This document shows, one piece after another, positions 7,828 through 15,570 of a stretch of 20,146 nucleotides of DNA (position 1 is the stretch's first letter; each line of letters starts with the position of its first letter). The notes beneath the pieces are model-generated. The model did no database searches. It was given only the letters and a program-made list of their open reading frames with translations, and was not told the origin of the DNA. Origin of the DNA: Eubacterium sp. UBA3720. Its GTDB lineage: Bacteria; Bacillota; Clostridia; Lachnospirales; Lachnospiraceae. The stretch spans positions 1 through 20,146 of the forward strand of contig DFHP01000172.1 of NCBI GenBank assembly GCA_002371335.1. Reading direction: 5' to 3'. Both the position numbers and the translations under genes were made by a program.

Positions 7828-7922
7828 CTCAACTCAGCTGGGGAGTCCACCGCCTCTACAGGCAGTGGGTATTGAATCAAACTTGACTCAATGGAGGGTT
7901 TCAATCCCCCATCTGAGTTGAG
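7828..7922 (-). other. Structured three-stem element between T-box and thrS
   Basis: A 16-nt outer arm at 7828-7843 pairs with 7907-7922 (one mismatch). It encloses a hairpin made by 7848-7855 and 7862-7869 and another at 7871-7892. In each inner hairpin the one non-Watson-Crick position is a G.U pair when read as minus-strand RNA but a C.A mismatch on plus, so it probably works as RNA within the thrS transcript. Its resemblance to subterminal hairpins of small mobile elements (IS200/IS605-like ends, orphan) is only suspected. The 605-base gene-free stretch 7731-8335 contains this element, the hairpin at 7932-7989, the T-box and its promoter. Confidence 0.6.
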
Positions 7923-7931
7923 CCTCCGGCG

Positions 7932-7989
7932 GATCGCAGAGCTGCGCATAGGAAAACACACAAGTGCGTCGCGCAACTCGCGCGCGATC
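7932..7989. other. GC-rich hairpin downstream of the T-box terminator
   Basis: GATCGC (7932-7937) is complementary to GCGATC (7984-7989), with inner GCGC/GCGC pairing. It is much more GC-rich than the flanking sequence and sits between the T-box terminator and the three-stem element. It may be part of the same inserted or dispersed repeat unit. No function is known to me. Confidence 0.4.
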
Positions 7990-8003
7990 AGAGATCAAGA
8001 TCC

Positions 8004-8042
8004 AAAAAAAGAAACACCCCCGGATCTCTCCAAGGGTGCTTT
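8004..8042 (-). terminator. T-box regulated terminator of thrS
   Basis: On the minus strand the GGGTG arm (from 8034-8042) pairs with CACCC at 8012-8019, and a seven-T run follows (A-run 8004-8010 on plus). Its 5' arm is also used by the antiterminator, giving the exclusive switch expected of T-boxes. Confidence 0.9.
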
Positions 8043-8268
8043 ATTGTTCAAGCACGGTTCCACCTTGATTATTCACTCATTACCCGATACGCCGGGCGGA
8101 CGGCTTGCTTGTGTCCTCCATCTGCCGGACTGACGCCGTTCTTATGAAAGACCTGTGCACAAGCGGCTCAGGAGCGGTATCATCCACAAACATCACAGCG
8201 CACTCTCAGCACTCGTACGCCTCTCTGTCATCAGTTTTTCCGCAGAATCATTCTCCGTCAACACCTTC
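8004..8268 (-). promoter_or_regulatory. T-box leader sensing uncharged tRNA-Thr
   Basis: Read on minus. The T-box sequence AAGGTGGAACCGTGCTT (8050-8066) forms the antiterminator exactly: AAGG (8063-8066) pairs with CCTT (8032-8035), the bulge is TGGAACC, and GTGCTT (8050-8055) pairs with AAGCAC (8036-8041). The TGGA of the bulge would pair with the tRNA acceptor end. Stem I shows the GAGAG-type distal loop region near 8220, and ACC at 8176-8178 (in GATACCGCTCC) is the likely specifier codon for threonine. When tRNA-Thr is uncharged the antiterminator forms and thrS is read; otherwise the terminator at 8004-8042 stops transcription. The start is inferred from the promoter at 8275-8302. Confidence 0.92.
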
Positions 8269-8274
8269 TGATAA

Positions 8275-8302
8275 ACTATACCACAAATCAGACCTTGTGC
8301 AA
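8275..8302 (-). promoter_or_regulatory. Predicted promoter of the T-box/thrS transcript
   Basis: TTGCAC (8297-8302) and TATAGT (8275-8280) on minus are 16 nt apart and would start RNA just before Stem I. It lies only about 35 nt after the stop of the upstream surface-protein gene; no clear terminator separates them, so read-through from that gene into the T-box is possible. Confidence 0.65.
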
Positions 8303-8335
8303 ACTGTTTTTTTGAACTGATTATAGTTATTGAAC

Positions 8336-11300
8336 CTACATTCCGATCAGCGCCATTGCCTCATCGGGAAGGATCCTGTTCGTTATGATTCCTGCGGCGC
8401 CCATTTTCAGTTTATCCGAAGCAGTTTTCGTATCATCGGTCGTATGTACATATACAGTAATTCCGTAGCTGTCGGCGATCTTGATAACTTCCTTTGTGGC
8501 AAGCACATCCCACATGCTCATGCTGGTCACTTTTTTTGATCTGCAGAATTTGCAGAAACCCCTGAACTGATCTTCCGTAAAGTATTTCCAGCCATAAGTA
8601 TATGTCGCATAATGCATTTCATTGAAATGAAATGTACTGTAGATCCAGTCATACATCCGCTCGTTGAAGAAGTACGGAACGATCTGCTCCCTCATAACAG
8701 ATACCATGCCCATATCGGATGCTTTTTTTGACAGAAGCTTATATAGGGTCCTGATACTGGTCTCTGAAGTATATTTGGGATCCAGCAATACCTTTACATC
8801 CCTGTGCTGTGACAGATATGTCAAAAGATCGCCGTAATCCGACGTCGCGTATGCGCCGCCATACATGGTATCTTTCATAAAGTCGCTGTATTTCGGTCCT
8901 GATGATCTGGCTGCGGAATAAGTGTAATTATCAAGTATACCTGTATTCCACGAATGATAAAGAACCGGCACGCCGTCTGATGTCATATTTACATCTATCT
9001 CAAAAGAACGGAAACCATTGGCGTAGGACGCCTCCATCTGCTGTATGCAGTTCGTATAGACCTGACTCCTGTCGGCACCGCCTCCGCCGGCGGCATGAGC
9101 CGTACTGATCGCGGACCATGACGTGGAATATCTGTAATTGTCAAAGCTGAAGCTGTCGGAACAAACATAATTTCCGTCCACGTAAAGCCTTGCCATATAA
9201 TATCCCGCGCTTCCATGGTTTGCTTTCGGGATCACCGCGCGCCATCCGTTTCCGCTTCTGGAAGCCGTATACGTACGAAGATCGTCCTGACCTGCGTTAT
9301 TGCTCCATACATCTATTGTAACTTTTGAAGAAGATGTATATCCCTGAACGATGCAGGTCGCCTGATTTTCAGAGTTAACCACCGTGTAAAATCCCACGTC
9401 TTCCCTGACGGTAAATGTCGTACCGCCGGTGTATTGCCTTGTACCGTCGGTATAATCCACATAGCAGTCGGCAAGATAAAGGCCTGTCTCATAATTGTGT
9501 CTGCCTATGTTTACCCATACGGCCCAGCTGCCGTCGGGCTGCTGTTCTCCCTGATACCAGGCAAGATCATCCTGACCGTTTGCCTGCGTCCATACAGGAA
9601 ACCAGACGGCTCTGATATTCTGATTTGAAAGAAAGGACGCCAGGACCTTCATGCTTCCATTATCTGTCTGCAGGCTGACGGAATTATGACCCGCGCCGAC
9701 TTTAAACGAAGTGGTTCCGATACAGCCGGACATGCCGTTCGTTCCATATATATAAACATGGGCGGTATACATGCCGAATCGAGAGTTATGTCTTCCTGTA
9801 TGTGATGCAATATAGTAAACACCATCGGAATTCTTTACCGCGTCATACCACACCATATTGGACTGATCGGCGCTGCTCCAGACGGCGATCCGCACGGATC
9901 TGATCTCAAACGGAACCTCCGCAGGCTTCATGTTTACTCTGAACCATGTGCCCGAAACGCTGTTGGTGATCTCCGCCGATGCATTGACCTCGAAGGTCGT
10001 TCCGCCCAGCCCCATCTTGCTTCCGCCGGCAGTATATGCATAACAATGTACGTAATATAATCCGAAATCCCTGTGCGCTTCCGGTCTGAAATCGAAGGAT
10101 GCGGTATTTGACGCGGCGTCATAGGTACCGGTATACCATTTCAGATCGTCCTGACCGTTTGCCCGGGACCACACCGCATAAGTGACGGATGTAATATCGT
10201 CAATATCAATATTCTTTGTGAGGAACCGATATCCTCCTTTATTTTTTTTCACCTCCACTGATACCTTTTGCTCCGGTTCCGGCACAATTACCTTTGTACC
10301 TCCGGTATAACTCTGCAGACCGTTTCCGTCCGTGAGATAGGTATCCACGAGATATTCTCCCGTATTCTTTTTGTGGTCTCCCTTATGAACGGATATTACA
10401 TATGATCCGTCCGGCTGTTTTGCCGCGGGATACCACTTAAGGTCATCCTGGCAGTCCTTTACCGTCCATACGGCGATCCTGATCTCTCTGACGCCTGAAG
10501 CTGCTTTCACTCCGGATAGCCTGACGTCAAATCCTTTTGTGGTCAGATTACTGATCTCTATGACAGGATTAGCCGGTTTTGATATGGATGCGACGGCAGT
10601 CTTAATATATTTCCCTCCGTCATAGGCATCCACGTACACCTTTCCGCTATGCTTTAATGATGCGGTCCTGAAACTTCCCTTATATCCCCCTGTGGAATCC
10701 TTATTCAGCGTGATCCACTGAAGGTCATCCTGCCAGCCTGTATCTGTCCAGACAGCGGCTCTTACGGAAGAGGCGTCCGACACATAGTTTTGAAGCGTCA
10801 CCGAAAACACTGCTTCTTTTTGATCAGGCATAATTATCAACTCGGGAAAAATCTCTTTGTTAAAACTGGTTTTTGTCTGTCCCACATAGCTTCTGACGCC
10901 GAAAACATCTGTCACATAGACATGATGAGTATAGGTCCCCGTATGATATGCATGATTTCCCGCATTGATATCCGCCGTATATGTGCCATCGCTCTGTTTT
11001 TTTGCCGTATACCATTTGATATCGCTCTGATCGGTACTGCACCAGGTCGGGATCCGGACCTCCTGTATCAGCTCCTCATTCTCCATTCCGGATACCACGA
11101 TCCGCCAGGAGCCCTTATCTTCATCGATCCATTTCTGCACAACAGAAGCTTTCTGGACGCCTTCGGCCTGCATGATCCCGGAAGCGATATATGTATTATC
11201 TGAATATGCATCAATATAATATTTTCCTGTATGTTTGTGTCTTCTGATATCTATTGCGCAGACATACGAATATTCTGTTCCTTCATGGCTTTCGGACGCC

Positions 11301-11776
11301 GTGTACCACTGAAGATCATCCTGCCAGCCTGTATCTGACCAGACGGCAAACCGTATGCCGCCGTTTATTTTTTTCTGACTTTTTAAACTAATCTGATACT
11401 CCGCTCCGGAGATCTTATCAGCAGTGATCCCTTCAGCTGCGGCTGTCTGCAGTTCGTCTTCCCCATCTGTCTTTTCTGTTTCATCCCGATGTTCATCAGA
11501 ATCGTTATTTTCGGAAGTACTCTCAATTTCAGATTCCTCCACCCCGTCTGCACTCCTCTCATCTAAATCTCCACCCGAAGGAATGACACCCGGGATATAC
11601 TCTTCCCCGGATTCTGAAGAAACTTCACCTGAATAAAAATCTGAATACGCCTGATCCTCCCCGGCCTGATCTGCCTCTGCCTCATACGCCGCACCTTCAT
11701 TTAATGCAAACGCGGACTGATTTATGCCCAGCAGAACTGACAGACCCAGCAACATAGCCGCCGTTTTCTTTTTCAT
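8336..11776 (-). CDS. Secreted GBS Bsp-like repeat protein with C-terminal GDPD-like domain
   Basis: A 1146-residue exported protein. Residues 1-25 form a Sec signal peptide (KKK, hydrophobic core, SAFA cleavage region). An acidic Ser/Glu/Asp-rich linker covers 28-112. Eight repeats follow, centred on the motif (A/V)W..-GQDDL-.WY at about 145, 244, 342, 436, 535, 632, 728 and 823, spaced 94-99 residues, each with a downstream H..TG.Y..D.Y strand; these match the GBS Bsp-like repeat of Firmicutes surface proteins. Residues about 888-1146 look like a glycerophosphodiester phosphodiesterase: His894 (AHAAGG), Glu926 and Asp928 (FEIDV), His941 (YHSW), and a VHTTDD strand near 1110. No LPXTG, SLH or choline-binding motif is seen, so the repeats may hold it to the wall. 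The ribosome site is GAGGGAG. It may act on glycerophosphodiesters or teichoic-type polymers; the substrate is inference. Confidence 0.88.
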   Translation of the reverse strand: MKKKTAAMLLGLSVLLGINQSAFALNEGAAYEAEADQAGEDQAYSDFYSGEVSSESGEEYIPGVIPSGGDLDERSADGVEESEIESTSENNDSDEHRDETEKTDGEDELQTAAAEGITADKISGAEYQISLKSQKKINGGIRFAVWSDTGWQDDLQWYTASESHEGTEYSYVCAIDIRRHKHTGKYYIDAYSDNTYIASGIMQAEGVQKASVVQKWIDEDKGSWRIVVSGMENEELIQEVRIPTWCSTDQSDIKWYTAKKQSDGTYTADINAGNHAYHTGTYTHHVYVTDVFGVRSYVGQTKTSFNKEIFPELIIMPDQKEAVFSVTLQNYVSDASSVRAAVWTDTGWQDDLQWITLNKDSTGGYKGSFRTASLKHSGKVYVDAYDGGKYIKTAVASISKPANPVIEISNLTTKGFDVRLSGVKAASGVREIRIAVWTVKDCQDDLKWYPAAKQPDGSYVISVHKGDHKKNTGEYLVDTYLTDGNGLQSYTGGTKVIVPEPEQKVSVEVKKNKGGYRFLTKNIDIDDITSVTYAVWSRANGQDDLKWYTGTYDAASNTASFDFRPEAHRDFGLYYVHCYAYTAGGSKMGLGGTTFEVNASAEITNSVSGTWFRVNMKPAEVPFEIRSVRIAVWSSADQSNMVWYDAVKNSDGVYYIASHTGRHNSRFGMYTAHVYIYGTNGMSGCIGTTSFKVGAGHNSVSLQTDNGSMKVLASFLSNQNIRAVWFPVWTQANGQDDLAWYQGEQQPDGSWAVWVNIGRHNYETGLYLADCYVDYTDGTRQYTGGTTFTVREDVGFYTVVNSENQATCIVQGYTSSSKVTIDVWSNNAGQDDLRTYTASRSGNGWRAVIPKANHGSAGYYMARLYVDGNYVCSDSFSFDNYRYSTSWSAISTAHAAGGGGADRSQVYTNCIQQMEASYANGFRSFEIDVNMTSDGVPVLYHSWNTGILDNYTYSAARSSGPKYSDFMKDTMYGGAYATSDYGDLLTYLSQHRDVKVLLDPKYTSETSIRTLYKLLSKKASDMGMVSVMREQIVPYFFNERMYDWIYSTFHFNEMHYATYTYGWKYFTEDQFRGFCKFCRSKKVTSMSMWDVLATKEVIKIADSYGITVYVHTTDDTKTASDKLKMGAAGIITNRILPDEAMALIGM

Positions 11777-12086
11777 CTTTCTCCCTCTCAGTCTTCATCT
11801 ATGACCCCTGTCCGGTCATATCATATGATCATTATAAATTTTTTGGTATATTTATATTTTTTATAGACACTAAACTATATATTATCATATTCATATCAAA
11901 ACATAAAACAATATTATGAGTGCACAACGTTGCAATATTAATGATCAAATGTGCATTTTTGTTTCGCCGTAAAACATTTCCGTCATGTCTGAATGACTTT
12001 CCAAAAGTTTTTTTACAAATCGAATCGTGATATAATAAAAATCAGAAAATATTTCTTTTAGATTTTTTTCCGGAGGTGGCATTTTT
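11777..12086. other. AT-rich divergent intergenic region with direct repeats
   Basis: This 310-base gene-free stretch separates the divergent surface-protein and AAA+ genes. CAATATTA occurs twice in direct orientation (11909-11916, 11933-11940) with the 8-bp palindrome CAACGTTG between them. Several AT-rich -10-like boxes could serve the minus-strand gene, but none has a clear -35 partner. The plus-strand gene has an extended -10 promoter at 12028-12036. Confidence 0.5.
12028..12036 (+). promoter_or_regulatory. Extended -10 promoter of the AAA+ gene
   Basis: TGATATAAT is a perfect TGn plus TATAAT extended -10 element about 50 nt before the start codon. The -35 region is only T-rich, which is acceptable for extended -10 promoters. 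Confidence 0.55.
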
Positions 12087-14432
12087 ATGGAACTGAACAA
12101 TAGTGTATTCTTACAAAAGATATTATCATCAGCGGAAGAAATGCGTGTCCGGACAAATAATAAATATTTGTCAAAGGAAATGTTTCTTCTTACCCTCTGC
12201 ATGTGCACGGCGGATCCAAACGCAGAAGACAGGAACGACAAGGATTTCCAGGATGTTTCTTCGATCCTTGCCGCCGGTTTTACAGACACAGACGAAGTCA
12301 TGGAAGCCTTGAAAAAAAAGATCAGCGACGCCGGCGCCACTGCGGAGGATGGTCATTCATGGTTTACTCTCCTGCATAACACGAAGGTGATCGCCAGACA
12401 GATAAACGCTTCTGAGATAAGCGCCGCAATACTGGTACAGGTTCTTCTTGCGGATCCGCCGGAATGTGTGCGGCCTTTTATGGTCTCCGAAAAGGAGGCC
12501 GAAAAGAAAAAAAATGCAGCCATGTTCGTGAAGGATGCGGATGAGCTGGCCGAGGCGGATGAGTTTGTAGATTTTGTCCACGAGGTAAGGGCAGTCGCGC
12601 CCATACTGCGGGAGACCGGCACAGAGCATACCCTGACGAGTCAGGCGCTTCTGTTTTCCGTGGAGCAGAATGAATCCGCTGTAATGACCTATCTTTATCT
12701 TTTACATGATCTGTATAACAGCGAAAAACTGGTATCTTTCCGCAATCCGCCGGATATTATAGCTATCTCCGCGGATATGGCAATGGACGGTTCCGTTCCT
12801 TCCGTAACAAACTTTACGCTGAATAATGTCTCCGATATGGTCCTTTGTATTGACATAAGCGCCTGGATAGGAAAGATGGACACTGTTGAATTTGAAGCAC
12901 TGCTGATGAAGCTTTATGACAGGATCAATGATTTTGTCTTCGTCTTCAGAGTACCCTGTCTGGAAAACACGGTGCTGGAGAAGATCGCGGAGCAGATACA
13001 GGATATTTTTTCGCTGCGTGTGATCAGGTTTATTCCCTGGTCCGCTTCCTACATCTGTGATATCGCTGATAAATATCTGGAATCCTGCGGTTTTCCCGCA
13101 GACGCGGACGCGCTGGAGGCTTTTCGGATAAGAATGAACGAGGAAAAGGAAGACGGACGGTTCTACGGATATTCCACGATACAAAAGATCTGTGATGAAA
13201 TGATCTACCTGAAACAGCTGCAGATGGCTGATATGCATTCCGGTGATGAAGACCGGTCCGAAGCTGTTCTTTCCGTTCCTGAACACATTGGCCGGCAAAG
13301 CGGATCCAAGACAGAGAACGCCAGTAACGCTGAAGACAAATCAGGAAAAACTGACGACATGCCCGGAAACGCCGCCGGCAAAGACACCGGAAAAGCAGCC
13401 GCCGGAGATCGGCGTATATCTCTGTCCGATGTTTCCGGCCTGATCAATGGCACGTCTTTCTCTGCCGGAGATAAAGCTGATCTTAATACGCTTATTGGCC
13501 GCAGCTCTGTAAGAGAACAGCTACAAAAAATTATTAAATCCATCTCCGGAGGATTGAATGATAAGTCTGCAGAAACCGCCGGGCAGGACAAAGATCACAC
13601 ATTTTTTGAATCTCCTTTTGACATCGGAGAAGTCAACGGTCCTTATAATATGTTCTTTATCGGCGAGCCCGGTACGGGAAAATCCTCTGCCGCAGGCGTT
13701 CTGACAGCCTTTCTTAAGGAAATGAACATACTCTATGACGGCCATTTCCACGAACATCATCTGGAAGATTTTCTGGGCGACTGCGAAGGCGAGACCACTC
13801 CCCGCACGCTTTCCATTCTGCGGGACGCATACGGCTCTCTTCTCCTGATCGATGAGCTGAACGGACCTATGGAAAATATGATTCAGATGGAAGATGATGA
13901 TGTCGATGAAGATATCGCAAGGATGGAACAGCTTACAACCGAAAATTTCACTGCTGACGCGATCAATACGATCATTTCCCAGCTCAGGATACACCGCGAT
14001 GATCTGGTAGTGGTATTTTCCGGCAGGGAAAAGGACATCCGGAAGCTTTGCGCAGATCATCCGGAACTGGAAAAACTCGTTCCCTACAGCGTGGTATTTG
14101 AAAAATACACGCAGGACGAGCTGGCACAGATATTCATGAATATGCTTGAACGCAATCAGATCAGTGGTTCCCCTGATCTGGAAAAGACGGTTTTCTCTTA
14201 TTTCAGAAATCTGCCGGAAAAGATCATGCAGGATGATTCCTTCAGCAACGCCAGATTTGTCAGCAATCTGTTCGAACACGCCGTCAGCAAAGCGGACATA
14301 CGTTCCGCGATGGACGGAACCAGCGGAGATGTGATACTTGCTTCCGACTTTCTGCTTGCCGCGAAAGACAGCAGCGTAGATCTGAACCGAAAGAAAAAAG
14401 CAAACCGCACGATCGGGTTTGCTATATCCTGA
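12087..14432 (+). CDS. Clp_N-like / double AAA+ protein (CbbX/SpoVK-type ATPase)
   Basis: A 781-residue cytoplasmic protein. Residues 5-125 form two helical repeats like the ClpA/ClpB N domain; a third similar helical block is at about 160-215. Residues 220-375 resemble an AAA+ core that has lost Walker A: VLCIDIS near 252 stands where Walker B would be, and DGRFYGYSTIQKICDE (356-371) where the sensor-2 helix would be. After a Lys/Asp/Ser-rich linker (385-445) comes a CbbX/SpoVK-type AAA+ module. It has Walker A GEPGTGKS (526-533), Walker B LLLIDE (585-590), the RDDLVVVFSG sensor-1 strand (637-646) and sensor 2 NARFVSNLFE (721-730). The usual RSRF arginine-finger segment reads LEKLVP (661-666), without Arg. 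GGAGGTGG precedes the ATG. The client is unknown; it may work with the secreted nuclease gene that follows after 89 nt. Confidence 0.8.
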   Translation: MELNNSVFLQKILSSAEEMRVRTNNKYLSKEMFLLTLCMCTADPNAEDRNDKDFQDVSSILAAGFTDTDEVMEALKKKISDAGATAEDGHSWFTLLHNTKVIARQINASEISAAILVQVLLADPPECVRPFMVSEKEAEKKKNAAMFVKDADELAEADEFVDFVHEVRAVAPILRETGTEHTLTSQALLFSVEQNESAVMTYLYLLHDLYNSEKLVSFRNPPDIIAISADMAMDGSVPSVTNFTLNNVSDMVLCIDISAWIGKMDTVEFEALLMKLYDRINDFVFVFRVPCLENTVLEKIAEQIQDIFSLRVIRFIPWSASYICDIADKYLESCGFPADADALEAFRIRMNEEKEDGRFYGYSTIQKICDEMIYLKQLQMADMHSGDEDRSEAVLSVPEHIGRQSGSKTENASNAEDKSGKTDDMPGNAAGKDTGKAAAGDRRISLSDVSGLINGTSFSAGDKADLNTLIGRSSVREQLQKIIKSISGGLNDKSAETAGQDKDHTFFESPFDIGEVNGPYNMFFIGEPGTGKSSAAGVLTAFLKEMNILYDGHFHEHHLEDFLGDCEGETTPRTLSILRDAYGSLLLIDELNGPMENMIQMEDDDVDEDIARMEQLTTENFTADAINTIISQLRIHRDDLVVVFSGREKDIRKLCADHPELEKLVPYSVVFEKYTQDELAQIFMNMLERNQISGSPDLEKTVFSYFRNLPEKIMQDDSFSNARFVSNLFEHAVSKADIRSAMDGTSGDVILASDFLLAAKDSSVDLNRKKKANRTIGFAIS

Positions 14433-14521
14433 GATGTATAAATGCAGACTTCTTAACCGGCTGACGATCCTTTCTTTTCAGGCGTTCCGTTAAGATGACA
14501 TTCTATGGAAGAGAAATGCTT

Positions 14522-15547
14522 ATGAATTTTTTGCCCGCAAAAAAGCTACTGGCTCTTATACTCGTTCTTCCGGCGATCTTCCTGACGATTCCGGATAATA
14601 CCTCTGCCGCTGATAAAGCGCTATCCGACGGCGGCCCCGTTTCCGAAAAAAAGATCACAAAAAAAGAGGCTGAAAGATCGGCGATCAGTGTGGACCCGGA
14701 AACGATCCCTGTTTATGATGATGAACCGTTCACGGTGATCAATGATAATATTCCGGGGTTTACAGAACAGGAAATGACAACGGAGCCTTTTGAATACTAT
14801 TCTTCTCTGGATAACGACGGCCGATGCGATGTAGCCTACGCCAACATCTGCCGGGATATAATGCCTTTATCAGAGCGGGGCGCGATCGGAAACATCAAGC
14901 CCAGCGGATGGCAATTCGCCAAATATGACTGTGTCGACGGAAAGTATCTTTATAACCGCTGCCATCTCATCGGATTCCAGCTTGCAGGCGAAAACGCAAA
15001 TCCTGAGAATCTGATAACCGGCACACGGTATCTCAATGTGGCCGGAATGCTGCCGTTTGAGGACATGGTGGCAGACTATGTAAGAAAGACAGACAATCAC
15101 GTGCTATACCGGGTGACTCCGGTTTTCAACGACGATGATCTTCTGGCCAGCGGTATACTGATGGAAGCCAGATCCGTCGAGGACAATGGATCCGGCGTTC
15201 AATTTTGTGTGTATTGTTATAATACACAGCCATGTATTGATATAGATTATTCCAACGGCAAAAGCGAATGGGACGGTACATATCCCGATAAAGAAGCCGC
15301 CGGTGTGATAACCGCCGCCGATTTACCCGGCCGGAACATTTCATCAGGAAGTGATCACATAAACAGCGATACCTCATCTCCGGTCATGACCTACATTCTT
15401 AACACCCGCTCAGGATCCCGGAAATTCCATTATCCGGAATGCGACAGTGTAAAGAAAATGTCAGAGAAGAACAGGAAAGAATATACCGGAACCCGGGAAG
15501 AGATCATCGCCATGGGCTTCGATCCCTGCAAAAACTGTAATCCATGA
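14522..15547 (+). CDS. Secreted DNA/RNA non-specific endonuclease with Cys/His tail domain
   Basis: An exported nuclease of the beta-beta-alpha-metal family (EndA/Sda1-like). I choose the ATG at 14522 (341 residues) because GGAAGAG lies 8 nt before it; the ATG at 14495 has no ribosome site. From this start residues 1-30 are a signal peptide (KK, then LLALILVLPAIFL). The catalytic segment is NRCHLIGFQLAG (145-156), the Firmicutes version of DRGH with general-base His148. It is followed by NLITGTRYLN (163-172), which supplies the metal-binding Asn, and GMLPFEDMVADY. The C-terminal 50 residues (His303, Cys307, Cys336, Cys339) form an Ada-like Cys/His, probably zinc-binding, tail often found on such nucleases. 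It may degrade environmental DNA or serve in uptake or defence. No clear terminator separates it from the AAA+ gene. Confidence 0.88.
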   Translation: MNFLPAKKLLALILVLPAIFLTIPDNTSAADKALSDGGPVSEKKITKKEAERSAISVDPETIPVYDDEPFTVINDNIPGFTEQEMTTEPFEYYSSLDNDGRCDVAYANICRDIMPLSERGAIGNIKPSGWQFAKYDCVDGKYLYNRCHLIGFQLAGENANPENLITGTRYLNVAGMLPFEDMVADYVRKTDNHVLYRVTPVFNDDDLLASGILMEARSVEDNGSGVQFCVYCYNTQPCIDIDYSNGKSEWDGTYPDKEAAGVITAADLPGRNISSGSDHINSDTSSPVMTYILNTRSGSRKFHYPECDSVKKMSEKNRKEYTGTREEIIAMGFDPCKNCNP

Positions 15548-15570
15548 TTTGCCTTATCATGCGGAAATAT

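Noticed and set aside
7731..7976. 81-codon minus-strand open frame directly ahead of thrS in the same frame
   Set aside because: It consists of the structured repeat region translated, has no ribosome site or family match, and ends in a stop right before the thrS ATG; not a TGS domain and not counted as a gene.
8303..8335. Terminator after the surface-protein gene
   Set aside because: Only a short AACT/AGTT pairing is present on minus without a T-run, so no terminator is called there.
12702..14279. Long minus-strand open frames (198 and 252 codons) opposite the AAA+ gene
   Set aside because: They are antisense to a gene with clear motifs, and their products show no domain or ribosome site.
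14495..14521. Upstream ATG extending the nuclease by nine residues
   Set aside because: It lacks a ribosome site and puts charged residues (YGRE) before the signal peptide; the ATG at 14522 has GGAAGAG 8 nt upstream.
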